Assembly (NCBI RefSeq): GCF_001577525.1
Contig: NZ_CP013015.1
Location: 2,208,636 to 2,272,635 of the forward strand
From: Candidatus Desulfofervidus auxilii
Lineage (GTDB): Bacteria; Desulfobacterota; Desulfofervidia; Desulfofervidales; Desulfofervidaceae
Direction: 5' to 3'
DNA length: 64,000 bases
Below are positions 25,701-33,786 of this stretch, piece by piece; the first letter of the stretch is position 1, and the number at the start of each line of letters is the position of its first letter. The notes beneath the pieces were generated by a model. The model was not told the origin of the DNA and ran no database searches. It saw nothing but the letters and a program-made list of their open reading frames with translations. A program made the position numbers and the translations under genes.

Positions 25701-26708
25701 TTATTCCATTATAATATTTGCAGCTTGCCATATAACTGACCCGTCACTTATAATGGCATCCCCACCGTTTCCTCTAAAGACGCATCCTACAACGCTTGTA
25801 TATGCAGATTTATCTTCTGTAGATGCAACATAAATACCACCATTCTGATTGTTCAAGATTTGGCAACCGGAAAACATAATATCATGGACTCCATTACCTG
25901 ATTCATCATGCGACAAGAATGCGGCATAGCTACCAGAATTCTTGATAACACAATTATTGAATCGGACTTGTTTTGAATATCGGATAAATATACCCACATC
26001 GCCATTTGAATCTGCGATACAGTCTGAGAAAATGCTATCCCGCAAATTATTGTCAAGGCTTATCGCAGCATTGTTATTTGAGATCATAGAACAGCTATTC
26101 GTGTATATTCTCTCGCTGTCATAATAAGCTACACCGTCAAAAAAGTTATTGTTAAATGATGAATTGATGATGTGGATGTCCGATGAACCCCAGCTAACAA
26201 CCAAACCGCCAGACCTGGCATCATGGACTACCACATTTTCTATGGTCAAACGTCGAACACTCCTTACGTCAATACAATTGTTCCTAATCCATGGACGGTC
26301 CTGTTCAACCTCCCGATCTTGATTGGCTTTGTTGCCATCAATCTCAACACCATTACCGGAGATGTAAATGTTCTCAATTGTGGTAGTCGGTGTTTGTTCC
26401 TGGCTTCCAATCGCTATTACTGGTTTATTTATATGATCTGCAAGAACAACTTTGGTTCCAGGCTCGACGATGATAGATACATTAGATTGGTTAATGCGAA
26501 AGGTATCATAAAGTATGTACGTATTGGCTTTTACGTTTATGGTAAGCTTTGTAAACTTTCCAGAATTGATTATCTTCTCAACTTTTATTAGATCGCTGGT
26601 GTTTCTAACGGTTTGCTGGATGTTTATTGCAGAAGTTGCCAGCGCATTTGTCTTTTGTAACATCCAAAATAATAGTATGGGAAAAATTAAAGCAAATAAC
26701 TTTTTCAT
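25701..26708 (-). CDS. Secreted right-handed beta-helix protein (integron cassette)
   Basis: 335 residues. Signal peptide (LFALIFPILLFWMLQKTNALA), then a body of repeated beta-helix rungs of about 22-25 residues with Asn/Ser ladders (SNNNAAISLDNNLRDSIFSD, DSNGDVGIFIRYSKQV, NSGSYAAFLSHDESG, NNQNGGIYVASTED). This is the pectate-lyase-like/parallel beta-helix fold seen in polysaccharide lyases and epimerases. No specific catalytic set recognised. Exported. AGGAGG precedes the ATG. Confidence 0.82.
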   Translation of the reverse strand: MKKLFALIFPILLFWMLQKTNALATSAINIQQTVRNTSDLIKVEKIINSGKFTKLTINVKANTYILYDTFRINQSNVSIIVEPGTKVVLADHINKPVIAIGSQEQTPTTTIENIYISGNGVEIDGNKANQDREVEQDRPWIRNNCIDVRSVRRLTIENVVVHDARSGGLVVSWGSSDIHIINSSFNNNFFDGVAYYDSERIYTNSCSMISNNNAAISLDNNLRDSIFSDCIADSNGDVGIFIRYSKQVRFNNCVIKNSGSYAAFLSHDESGNGVHDIMFSGCQILNNQNGGIYVASTEDKSAYTSVVGCVFRGNGGDAIISDGSVIWQAANIIME

Positions 26709-26742
26709 AGCTTGACCTCCTTCTATCTTTTACGGCAATGGA

Positions 26743-26815
26743 GCCTAACGACCAAGCTCACCTGCCGCTATAAAGCGTCAGCGGAATAGCGGTCAGGTGG
26801 AGCGCCTTGTTAGGC
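26743..26815 (-). other. attC site J
   Basis: 73 bp, GCCTAAC ... GTTAGGC, both cores matching the consensus. Arms CACCTGCCGCTATAAAGCG / AGCGGTCAGGTG. Confidence 0.92.
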
Positions 26816-26831
26816 AGATATTTGATGGATA

Positions 26832-27275
26832 CTAATAGTCATAAATGTTGTATCCCCCGAGGCCATCAGGGCGTATAGTTGTTGACTCTCCAGTCCCATA
26901 ATCGTATGTACGGTAACCACCAAGACCATCGGGACGAGTTGTCCACGAATCCCCACTACCATAATCGTAACCTCGATAGCCACCTAAACCATCTGGTCGT
27001 ATCGTCCAAGAAGAGCCTGTGCCATAATCATAACCCCTATAACCTCCAAGACCATCTGGACGAATAGTCATTGAGTTTCCAGTTCCATAATCATATACAC
27101 GGTATCCACCAAGACCATCAGGGCGTACGGTCATCGTATTCCCTGTATTGTAATCATAAATACGGTACCCTCCGAGCCCATCTGGACGGATTGATGCGTC
27201 ACCAGCGTGAGTAGTAACTATTCCTACAAACAAGATTATCGCTATAGCATTAAGAGTTACGAACATTTGTCTCAT
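26832..27275 (-). CDS. Secreted protein of six RPDGLGGY tandem repeats (integron cassette)
   Basis: 147 residues. Signal peptide ending near THAG, then six copies of a 20-21 residue unit RPDGLGGYRxYDYGTGxSxT that fill the mature protein. The DNA repeats in 60-63 bp steps between 26840 and 27200. Gly, Tyr and Asp dominate, and each unit probably forms a beta-hairpin. No known domain recognised. AGGAGGG precedes the ATG. The regular unit suggests a structural or surface role, which is inference. Confidence 0.78.
   Translation of the reverse strand: MRQMFVTLNAIAIILFVGIVTTHAGDASIRPDGLGGYRIYDYNTGNTMTVRPDGLGGYRVYDYGTGNSMTIRPDGLGGYRGYDYGTGSSWTIRPDGLGGYRGYDYGSGDSWTTRPDGLGGYRTYDYGTGESTTIRPDGLGGYNIYDY
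26840..27195 (-). repeat. In-gene tandem repeat, about 60-63 bp unit, six copies
   Basis: Each unit encodes RPDGLGGY...YDYGTG. Units differ mostly at third codon positions, which suggests an old array kept by selection on protein sequence. Confidence 0.85.
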
Positions 27276-27293
27276 GGCGCCCTCCTTTCATTT

Positions 27294-27353
27294 GCCTAAC
27301 GCCTTGCCGATCAGCGGCGGCCGAAGGCCATCCGCTGCATCGGCTTGTTATCA
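27294..27353 (-). other. attC site K
   Basis: 60 bp, GCCTAAC ... GTTATCA. Arms CCGATCAGCGGCGG / CCGCTGCATCGG. Confidence 0.85.
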
Positions 27354-28268
27354 GCCCTCACTTGGTTCGTCCGTCCATGGCGTCTCTGCCTGTAGCTTCT
27401 GCCACTCCTGTGACGACGTGCCCACCATCCGAATGGCCTTGCGTGTCAAGCCGTACTCCGCGAGGAGGTTGGCAAGATGGAAGGGGTCACATCCTGAACA
27501 GTTGACGGGCCTCACGTAGACATCATAGTTTAGGAGGATCTGCTGCCTGAGTTTCTGCTCCCGCACCTCGATCCCTCCAATAATCGATCTGCGAGCGCCG
27601 ACGTAGCCGGGTCGGTCTTTGAGCGGGTGAAACTGCTCGCCAAACGAAACTGGAAGACCGTTCTGCATTTCTCGAATTCGACACCGAATCGGATTCTCCT
27701 GTTCTGCGATGACCTCGATCTCCAGTAGAAGTGAATCTGTGGTCTCGCCTGATGGGTCATCCTCCAACGCTGCGCCCAAATGGTCGGAACGTGAGGCTAC
27801 CAGTTGTTGTCGTTTTCGCTCCGTGATGACTTCGCCGATAACTGCATCAAGCACTGTCACGGGGCAGTCGGGATCAGCAAACGGTTCAGTTTCGGGGTAC
27901 GAAACGACTACGATGGGAAGGTCAGAAGACTCGCACGCACCTATCTTCGCATCAAGTTTGAGCTTTCGGTGCTGGTCTCCCGTTTGCAGGACCTGACAGT
28001 ACTCGCCGTCCCGTGAGAACCCGTGACTAAGGCCATCGAACTCGACTACCAAGATGGGAGATCCACTGCGATCACAGACAACGAAGTCGAACTCGGTCTT
28101 GAGCAGGTACTCCTTGGCTCTGTCGCTAATGGACAGGGTCCGAAGTCTATCGTACCCAAGAGCTTTCCGAACAGGGATGTGCGGATACACGTCGAGGAAT
28201 CTCGACCAGCGTGTTCGTATGGTCGAGTACGCTCGTCTTTCACTTTCGCTGTCGAATATCGTGGACAT
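27351..28268 (-). CDS. DUF2726-like PD-(D/E)XK protein (integron cassette)
   Basis: About 305 residues. The N-terminal half shows the DUF2726 layout: SESERRAYSTI, EFDFVVCDRSGSPILVVEFDG (D...E-x-D variant of the nuclease core), DQHRKLKLDAKIGACESSDLPIVVV. The C-terminal half (GEQFHPLKDRPGYVGARRS) is not recognised. The start at 28268 has GGAGG 11 bp upstream. The gene is plainly richer in G+C than every neighbour, with many CG-ending codons, a sign of recent arrival from another host. Confidence 0.75.
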   Translation of the reverse strand: MSTIFDSESERRAYSTIRTRWSRFLDVYPHIPVRKALGYDRLRTLSISDRAKEYLLKTEFDFVVCDRSGSPILVVEFDGLSHGFSRDGEYCQVLQTGDQHRKLKLDAKIGACESSDLPIVVVSYPETEPFADPDCPVTVLDAVIGEVITERKRQQLVASRSDHLGAALEDDPSGETTDSLLLEIEVIAEQENPIRCRIREMQNGLPVSFGEQFHPLKDRPGYVGARRSIIGGIEVREQKLRQQILLNYDVYVRPVNCSGCDPFHLANLLAEYGLTRKAIRMVGTSSQEWQKLQAETPWTDEPSEG

Positions 28269-28287
28269 CGACAGGCTCACCTCCACG

Positions 28288-28360
28288 CGATAACGACTTG
28301 GGTCACTTGCCGCTGTGAAGCGCCAGCGGAACAGCGGTCAGGTGGAGCGAATTGTTATAT
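28288..28360 (-). other. attC site L
   Basis: 73 bp, CGATAAC ... GTTATAT, closing the first cassette of array 1. Arms CACTTGCCGCTGTGAAGCG / AGCGGTCAGGTG. Confidence 0.88.
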
Positions 28361-28532
28361 GTTCGATTTTATCCTTTTCCATACTTACTCTTAAGTTATC
28401 TTCTTTGTAGTTGCTGTCAAAAGAATATTCTTCTTTTCGAGTATAATTTATCTTTATATCTTTGTAAATGCTATCAAGTGCAAAGCTCCACTTGCTTTCG
28501 TCAAAATTAATAGAATATGATTCTATTTTCAT
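28338..28532 (-). CDS. Small protein coupled to the Ntn-hydrolase-like gene (integron cassette)
   Basis: 64 residues, charged, no known family. Its ATG shares one base with the stop of the upstream gene (TGATG), so it is probably translated by the same ribosomes and may be a partner of that protein. Its last codons run into attC L. Confidence 0.6.
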   Translation of the reverse strand: MKIESYSINFDESKWSFALDSIYKDIKINYTRKEEYSFDSNYKEDNLRVSMEKDKIEHITIRST

Positions 28533-29371
28533 CAGATATCTCCTTTCGGGTTTAATTTTACATCAAAATAATGCTTTCTTTTGATCCATTTGAAGCCTTC
28601 ATGTTTTGTTATAGCTGCTATTTCTATAGGACCTCCAACAGTGGGGGCTCCCGGTGCAAATTTAGAAAACTTTACAGTTGTTTCAACCAAAAATTCTGCA
28701 AGGTCAATAGCATCCTGAATTGGCATTGGAGGAGTAACCATAGGAACCGTCAATTTTGTTCGGCATAATTGCATAATTTCATCTATTTTATTATCTTCAA
28801 GACCAGATTCTTTAAGAATTCGAGGCATTGCAGTGCCAAAGCCAAGGTATAGTCTAGTTATGGCCTCAGGTTCTCCATTCCATGTAATTCCAACTTTTTC
28901 TCTCTTCCTTAATAAATAAGGACCTTTACATTGTCCATTCAAAATGTCAATCTTCCATTCTTCAGCTAATGTTTCACCAGAGGAATAACCAACTATCATA
29001 AAGCCTAGATTGGGTTTGTCTTTCCACGATTGAAATTCGTTTACATAATTAATATCGAAAATAAATTTCTTAAATTTGTTAGCTACATCTTCTATCGTGT
29101 AATTGTTTATTTCTATTTTCCATTCTTCATCTAAAGTAATGAGCTTTCTAAAATCTTTTACAAGGGTAGAGATGGAAGCATGCCCAATACTACCAGACCC
29201 CCAAGTAATTGCACCTATTGGTAATCCTTTTCTTAAATTAAAGATCTTATTAGCCTTATCATATATATTAATCACTCCTACACCATGTGGGGTTTGGGCC
29301 ATTATAGTAGAAGCACTATCAGCCGCTAGAACAATACCATCATTTACTTTCATTGATATAGCAATTGTCAT
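28532..29371 (-). CDS. Proteasome-like Ntn-hydrolase family protein (first cassette)
   Basis: 279 residues. The N-terminus MTIAISMKVNDGIVLAADSA resembles proteasome beta/HslV subunits. Removal of Met would expose Thr as residue 1, AAD matches the conserved Asp-17 region, and KANKIFNLRK with ITWGSGSIGH fits the Lys-33 region and glycine loop. A self-activating peptidase of the Anbu/HslV type is a reasonable guess, not proven. The first cassette after attI-1, so the best placed for expression from Pc. AAGGAG precedes the ATG, lying inside a mini-ORF. Confidence 0.65.
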   Translation of the reverse strand: MTIAISMKVNDGIVLAADSASTIMAQTPHGVGVINIYDKANKIFNLRKGLPIGAITWGSGSIGHASISTLVKDFRKLITLDEEWKIEINNYTIEDVANKFKKFIFDINYVNEFQSWKDKPNLGFMIVGYSSGETLAEEWKIDILNGQCKGPYLLRKREKVGITWNGEPEAITRLYLGFGTAMPRILKESGLEDNKIDEIMQLCRTKLTVPMVTPPMPIQDAIDLAEFLVETTVKFSKFAPGAPTVGGPIEIAAITKHEGFKWIKRKHYFDVKLNPKGDI

Positions 29372-29374
29372 TCT

Positions 29375-29404
29375 TTACTCCTTTTTGTTTTTACATATAA
29401 CCAT
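29375..29404 (-). CDS. attI-encoded mini-ORF, nine codons
   Basis: ATG at 29404 lies at the attI core with GGAG 8 bp upstream and reads MVICKNKKE then TAA. Its last codons contain AAGGAG, the ribosome site of the cassette gene that starts 3 bp after the stop. The arrangement recalls ORF-11 of class 1 integron attI1, which helps translate first-position cassettes. Confidence 0.5.
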   Translation of the reverse strand: MVICKNKKE

Positions 29405-29560
29405 ATATTCTACTCCCTAAAAGCCATATTACTATCCCTCATAATTTCTGTCAACAAAAACTCTTAATTAATCTATCTTTTTCTCTCTTAGGCAGTATAA
29501 TATTTCATATATTTAAAATAAATGTGCGTTAGAAAGAATTTAATGATTTTTAGATAGCCT
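29401..29560 (-). other. attI-1 recombination region beside intI
   Basis: The segment between the intact integrase and the first cassette. Its left edge is set by comparing three copies: they agree up to the bases before the attI core and diverge there, as expected for cassette insertion at attI. The minus-strand core is GTTATAT. A secondary core-like TTTAGGC lies near 29555. Confidence 0.85.
29426..29454 (-). promoter_or_regulatory. Cassette promoter Pc1
   Basis: Minus strand TTGACA (29449-29454), 17 bp, TAATAT (29426-29431), about 20 bp before the attI core and pointing into the cassettes. Conserved in the other attI copies. Confidence 0.8.
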
Positions 29561-29637
29561 AAAAATAAAAAGTTTAAGTCTCCTAAAATGCAAAATCTCT
29601 TGCCAAATTAATCAGATTAGACTACTATGTATTTGCC

Positions 29638-30627
29638 ATGGCAAAACATCATTCACATCAGCAAACCAAATCCAGACTTCTGGATCAAGTCCATAATGTC
29701 CTGAGGCTAAAGCATTACAGCTACCGCACAGAAGAGGCTTATGTGCAGTGGATTAAAAGGTTTATTGTTTTTAACGGTAAACGCCATCCCGAGGAAATGG
29801 GAGAAAAGGAGGTAAGTCAATTTCTCACCTGGCTAGCAACAAAAAAGAAGGTAGCTGCCTCTACTCAAAATCAGGCCCTTTGCGCCTTGCTTTTTCTTTA
29901 TAAAAAAGTGCTGAAAAAAGATTTTGGTTGGCTGGATGATGTTGAAAGGGCCAAAAAACCCTCCAGATTGCCGGTTGTGTTTACCCGTGAGGAGATCAGA
30001 GCCATTTTAGCCCGTCTGGATGGTTCTAAATGGATTATGGCCAATTTACTTTATGGCTCAGGGCTCAGATTAATGGAGTGTCTCAGGCTGCGGGTAAAGG
30101 ACATAGAGTTTGATTATAGCCAAATAATTGTAAGAGATGCTAAGGGAAGTAAGGATAGAGTGACTATTTTACCAGAGAAACTTAAAGAACCTCTTAAAAG
30201 ACATCTTGAGAAGGTAAAAGTGCTTCATGAACAGGATTTAAAAGAAGGTTTTGGCCGGGTATATCTTCCCTTTGCTTTGGCCAGAAAGTATCCCAATGCT
30301 GAAAAGGAATGGGGCTGGCAATATGTTTTCCCTTCTAAGAAGCGGTCTATAGACCCACGTTCGGGTATAGAACGAAGACATCATGTGGATGCCAGTGTTT
30401 TACAAAGGGCCATAAAGTATGCCATCCGTGAGGCAAAAATTGCCAAACCAGGTAACTGCCACACTTTCCGTCATAGTTTTGCTGCCCATCTTCTGGAAAA
30501 TGGCTATGATATCAGAACTGTTCAGGAACTTCTGGGTCACAAGGATGTGAAAACTACCATGATTTATACTCATGTTATCAAAAAAGGGGGGCGAGGAGTC
30601 CAAAGCCCCCTGGATGTACTTTTGTAA
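29638..30627 (+). CDS. intI: Integron integrase IntI (tyrosine recombinase)
   Basis: 329 residues. Inserts and excises cassettes at attI and attC. Catalytic residues of the tyrosine recombinases are in place: R144 ([18 protein letters not shown]), H275 and R278 (CHTFRHSF), H301 (LLGHKD) and Y310 (MIYTHV). The extra segment found only in integron integrases lies between patches II and [24 protein letters not shown]. Length is normal and the frame intact, so it is probably active. It reads away from the cassettes, the canonical layout. No strong ribosome site precedes the ATG, and no LexA-type box was seen. Confidence 0.96.
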   Translation: MAKHHSHQQTKSRLLDQVHNVLRLKHYSYRTEEAYVQWIKRFIVFNGKRHPEEMGEKEVSQFLTWLATKKKVAASTQNQALCALLFLYKKVLKKDFGWLDDVERAKKPSRLPVVFTREEIRAILARLDGSKWIMANLLYGSGLRLMECLRLRVKDIEFDYSQIIVRDAKGSKDRVTILPEKLKEPLKRHLEKVKVLHEQDLKEGFGRVYLPFALARKYPNAEKEWGWQYVFPSKKRSIDPRSGIERRHHVDASVLQRAIKYAIREAKIAKPGNCHTFRHSFAAHLLENGYDIRTVQELLGHKDVKTTMIYTHVIKKGGRGVQSPLDVLL

Positions 30628-30805
30628 AAACCACCTCTGATAAGCTTCTCATCTATTTCTATCATTCTTGCCCCATTAGATAGTAAAGATGGTAAAAATT
30701 ATGACTTTCTTGGAGTAGAAAGGTGTTGGGGTCTAAATTAAAATTTGTCAAAGCCTTTATCTTCGGCTCTTTAAACATCAAAAGAAGCTCCTGCAAAAGT
30801 CCTAA

Positions 30806-30857
30806 AACCTGTCTGCGAGCGGAGAGGTTAGAATAAAAAATCAATGGCGGATTTTTG
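30806..30857 (-). repeat. TIR-element fragment, left-end type, just after intI
   Basis: Reads on the minus strand AATCCGCCATTGATTTTT..TCTCCGCTCGCAGACAGG and matches the element at 57385-57436 over about 52 bp with roughly five differences. The tip points right, towards rpoD. The rest of the 30628-30870 gap holds no convincing gene. Confidence 0.75.
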
Positions 30858-30871
30858 TGTTTTTTAGTGTA

Positions 30872-30900
30872 TTGACATTTTTTTCTAAAATTCGCATAAT
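30872..30900 (+). promoter_or_regulatory. Predicted promoter of rpoD
   Basis: TTGACA (30872-30877), 17 bp of A/T-rich spacer, CATAAT (30895-30900). Close to consensus, 31 bp before the rpoD start. Confidence 0.7.
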
Positions 30901-30931
30901 ATTATAACTGTTTATTAGGAAGTAGGTGAAG

Positions 30932-32200
30932 ATGAAAAACTATTTAGAACAATTGGTAAAAATAGCTCAAAAGAATGGATATATAACCTATGATGCTATT
31001 AATGATATTTTACCTGCAGAGGCTATTGACCCTGAAGAAGTAGAGAAGATTATAGAGTTTTTGGAAGAAAATAATATTTCTCTTGTTGAGGAAGAGGAAT
31101 TAAAGAAAGAGAAGGAGTTAGGTAAAGAAGAAGAATTAGTCAAAAAAGAAGAAGGTATAAGTAGAGAACCAGTTACGGCTTATTTGCAGGAAATAGGGGC
31201 ATATAGTCTTCTTACTCAAGAACGAGAGCAGGAGTTAACTAAGCGTATTCGCAAAGGATACAATACAATTATGTCTCTTATTTTACATAGTAAATTGAAT
31301 TATCCTGAAATTCAAAAACTCAAACTCCAAGTTCAGGAGTGGAGACGGAAAGATATAGCTCCTAAACGGAAACATTTGGATACAGTGGTAAAAATTATCA
31401 CGGATTTGAGTAAAAAGTATCAAGACCCTGATTTAAAAAAACTAGCACAAAGAATTAAAAGACTTGAACACAAGGTGAGGATTGCTCGTGATGAGATGAT
31501 TGGTGCCAACTTACGTTTGGTAGTGAGTATTGCTAAGAGGTATGTAGGTCAAGGACTGAATCTTTCTGATTTAATCCAAGAAGGAAATCTGGGTTTAATG
31601 AAGGCCATTTTTCGCTTTGATTATAAAAAAGGTCATCGGTTTAGTACTTATGCTACCTGGTGGATTAGACAATCTATTACGCGTGCCATATTGGATAAGG
31701 CCAAGACAATACGGTTACCTGTCCATTTTGTAGAGTTGAAAAATCAAGTATTAAAGGCATTTTACGAGTTGCTTAAAGAAGAAGGGAGGGAGCCTACTCC
31801 CATAGACCTGGCTAAAAAGACAGGTTTAAGTTTAGAAAAGGTCACCTCCATTTTATCTTCAGTCAAAGAGCCTGCATCCTTAGAATCTCCTATTGGAGAC
31901 GAAGATAGTACCCTAAAGGATTTTATTGAGGATTTAAGGGTGATTTCTCCTTTTGATGCTGTGACTCATGCTGAACTTTCCACTAAACTTCAAATAATTT
32001 TGGCCACTCTTACTCCTAGAGAGCAAGAAATCCTAAGATTGCGTTTTGGATTAGGTGGCGGAAGTGAGTATACTTTAGAAGAAATTGGAAGAAGGTTTAA
32101 GGTCTCACGGGAAAGGATTAGGCAAATTGAAAAAAGGGCCTTACAAAAATTGAGGATGGCTTCTGAAAATTTTAATTTAGACTTGGAAAACTTTCTCTAA
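30932..32200 (+). CDS. rpoD: Primary sigma factor RpoD
   Basis: Housekeeping sigma-70. About 422 residues: region 1.1 (YLEQLVKIAQKNGYITYDAI), a short acidic linker, region 1.2 (EPVTAYLQEIGAYSLLT), region 2 with DLIQEGNLGLMKAIFRFDY and FSTYATWWIRQSITRAI, region 3, and region 4 with TLEEIGRRFKVSRERIRQIE. Region 1.1 marks it as the primary factor. The long spacer of proteobacterial RpoD is mostly missing, so it is short. The ATG at 30932 is chosen over a GTG two codons upstream. dnaG, its usual neighbour, is not present. Confidence 0.95.
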   Translation: MKNYLEQLVKIAQKNGYITYDAINDILPAEAIDPEEVEKIIEFLEENNISLVEEEELKKEKELGKEEELVKKEEGISREPVTAYLQEIGAYSLLTQEREQELTKRIRKGYNTIMSLILHSKLNYPEIQKLKLQVQEWRRKDIAPKRKHLDTVVKIITDLSKKYQDPDLKKLAQRIKRLEHKVRIARDEMIGANLRLVVSIAKRYVGQGLNLSDLIQEGNLGLMKAIFRFDYKKGHRFSTYATWWIRQSITRAILDKAKTIRLPVHFVELKNQVLKAFYELLKEEGREPTPIDLAKKTGLSLEKVTSILSSVKEPASLESPIGDEDSTLKDFIEDLRVISPFDAVTHAELSTKLQIILATLTPREQEILRLRFGLGGGSEYTLEEIGRRFKVSRERIRQIEKRALQKLRMASENFNLDLENFL

Positions 32201-32218
32201 GTCTCTCTCTTTTCTTAA

Positions 32219-32956
32219 ATGATTTGTGTCCTGGGAGCAACTTACAAAGAAATTTCTCTTCTTTTGTCTTCATTGGTTAATGTTCAATCACTTAACCTAG
32301 GTAAAAGTTGTTTATGGCAGGGCAAAATAAAAAAACAAAATTTAATCGTGGCTCTTACAGGCATAGGGCCTGTTAATGCTGCTTATCTAACCACTCTTTT
32401 ATTAGAGAAATATCCAATAAAGATGGTTGTTCTGACTGGTTGTGGTGGTGCTTTTCCAGGGATAGGATTGGAATTAGGTAATATTGCCTTGGCAAATGAA
32501 GAAATTTGGGCAGAAGCTGGGGCGTATACTGAGGAAGGCTGGCGTTCTTTAGCTGAAATTAATTTGCCCTATTGGGATAAAGAAGGCAAGAGACTATTTC
32601 ATCGCTTCTCCTTGAAAGGATTGCACACTGAGTTTTTTGGGAAAGAGATTTCAAACTTATTATCTAGCGAAACATTCAAGATTGGCCCTTTTATTACTGT
32701 TTTAGCCTCCACAGGTAATCAACAAAGATTGAAGGTCTTAAAACAGCGATTTCCAGAAGGAATCTGTGAGAATATGGAAGGAGCGGCCGTGGCTCAGATT
32801 TGCCAGATGTATAAGCTTCCTTTTTTGGAAATACGTGGAATAAGCAATTTTCTGGGAGAATATCGGAGATCAAACTGGGAAATTGATTTGGCCACCAATA
32901 ATGTTCAAAAAATCATAATAGAACTTTTAGAAAGGCATCAAAAATGGCCCTTTTAA
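32219..32956 (+). CDS. mqnB: Futalosine hydrolase MqnB
   Basis: Nucleoside hydrolase of the futalosine route to menaquinone; releases hypoxanthine from futalosine. 245 residues of the MTA/SAH nucleosidase fold: GIGPVNAAYLTTLLLE, LTGCGGAFPG, EIWAEAGAYTEEGW, and the catalytic region ENMEGAAVAQICQ with FLEIRGISNFLG. It overlaps mqnD by 13 bp, and the pair identifies the pathway. It implies menaquinone-based anaerobic respiration. Confidence 0.93.
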   Translation: MICVLGATYKEISLLLSSLVNVQSLNLGKSCLWQGKIKKQNLIVALTGIGPVNAAYLTTLLLEKYPIKMVVLTGCGGAFPGIGLELGNIALANEEIWAEAGAYTEEGWRSLAEINLPYWDKEGKRLFHRFSLKGLHTEFFGKEISNLLSSETFKIGPFITVLASTGNQQRLKVLKQRFPEGICENMEGAAVAQICQMYKLPFLEIRGISNFLGEYRRSNWEIDLATNNVQKIIIELLERHQKWPF

Positions 32957-33774
32957 GTCTGGGATTTTCTCCCTGTCCCAATGATACCTTTATGTTTGCT
33001 GGGTTAGCCAATGGTTGGGTAAGGGGAGACTTAAAATTCAAGATTATTATTTCAGATGTAGAAACACTAAATGACTTAGTAATGAGACAAAAGATAGATA
33101 TCTCTAAAATTTCTTGTCATTCTCTATATTATATTCAAAATAAATATTGTTTTCTTTCTGTAGGGGCAGCCTTAGGATATGGGTGTGGGCCACTTTTAAT
33201 AACTCGTCCCGAATTAAGTTTGAATGACCTTCCCTCAGCTACTATTGCTATTCCAGGGAAATACACCACTGCTTATTTACTTTTGCGACTTTATGCTCCT
33301 TATCTGAAGGAAAAACAGGTAATATTTTTACCATTTGATCAAATTATAGAAAATGTTTACACAAAAAAGGCGGATTTTGGCCTTCTTATCCACGAGGGCC
33401 GCTTTGTTTATTCTAAATATGGATTAAAGTCTGTGTTAGATTTGGGTAAATGGTGGGAAAACCAAACCCATTTACCTTTACCTTTGGGTGGTATTGTAGC
33501 CAAGAAAAGCTTAGGACCAGATAAAATAGAAATATTTACTCAAATGCTCAGAGAGAGTATATTGTTTGCCTATGCACATCCAGGTAAAGTGATGAAATAT
33601 GTTAAAAAATACGCAGCTTATTTAGAAGATGAAATAATAAAGCAACACATTGAGTTATATGTTAACCAATTTAGTCTAAATTTGGGAGAACAGGGAAGGA
33701 GGGCAGTTCAGACTCTTATGGCACATATAGAAAAAAGGGAAGTTTCTGAATCTCTTTTTTGCAATCAGGTGTGA
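32944..33774 (+). CDS. mqnD: 1,4-dihydroxy-6-naphthoate synthase MqnD
   Basis: Converts cyclic dehypoxanthinylfutalosine to 1,4-dihydroxy-6-naphthoate, the next stage of the futalosine pathway. 276 residues with the periplasmic-binding-like fold: LGFSPCPNDTFMFAGLANGW at the N-terminus, ISKISCHSLYYI, GYGCGPLLITRP, and DFGLLIHEGRFVY. Length and motifs are standard. Confidence 0.95.
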   Translation: MALLSLGFSPCPNDTFMFAGLANGWVRGDLKFKIIISDVETLNDLVMRQKIDISKISCHSLYYIQNKYCFLSVGAALGYGCGPLLITRPELSLNDLPSATIAIPGKYTTAYLLLRLYAPYLKEKQVIFLPFDQIIENVYTKKADFGLLIHEGRFVYSKYGLKSVLDLGKWWENQTHLPLPLGGIVAKKSLGPDKIEIFTQMLRESILFAYAHPGKVMKYVKKYAAYLEDEIIKQHIELYVNQFSLNLGEQGRRAVQTLMAHIEKREVSESLFCNQV

Positions 33775-33786
33775 TTAGGAGGGAGT

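Noticed and set aside
26840..27195. Regular 60-63 bp repeats suggesting a CRISPR array
   Set aside because: The repeats are coding, keep one frame over the whole stretch and differ at silent positions; there are no unique spacers and no cas genes.
29455..29637. LexA box controlling intI, as in SOS-regulated integrons
   Set aside because: No CTGT-N8-ACAG pair is present in the intI leader; the TATAAT near 29490 has no good -35 partner either.
30662..30844. Small minus-strand reading frame between intI and rpoD
   Set aside because: It is largely made of the TIR-element repeat, has no ribosome site and resembles no known full-length protein; it could be a remnant of something but cannot be supported as a gene.
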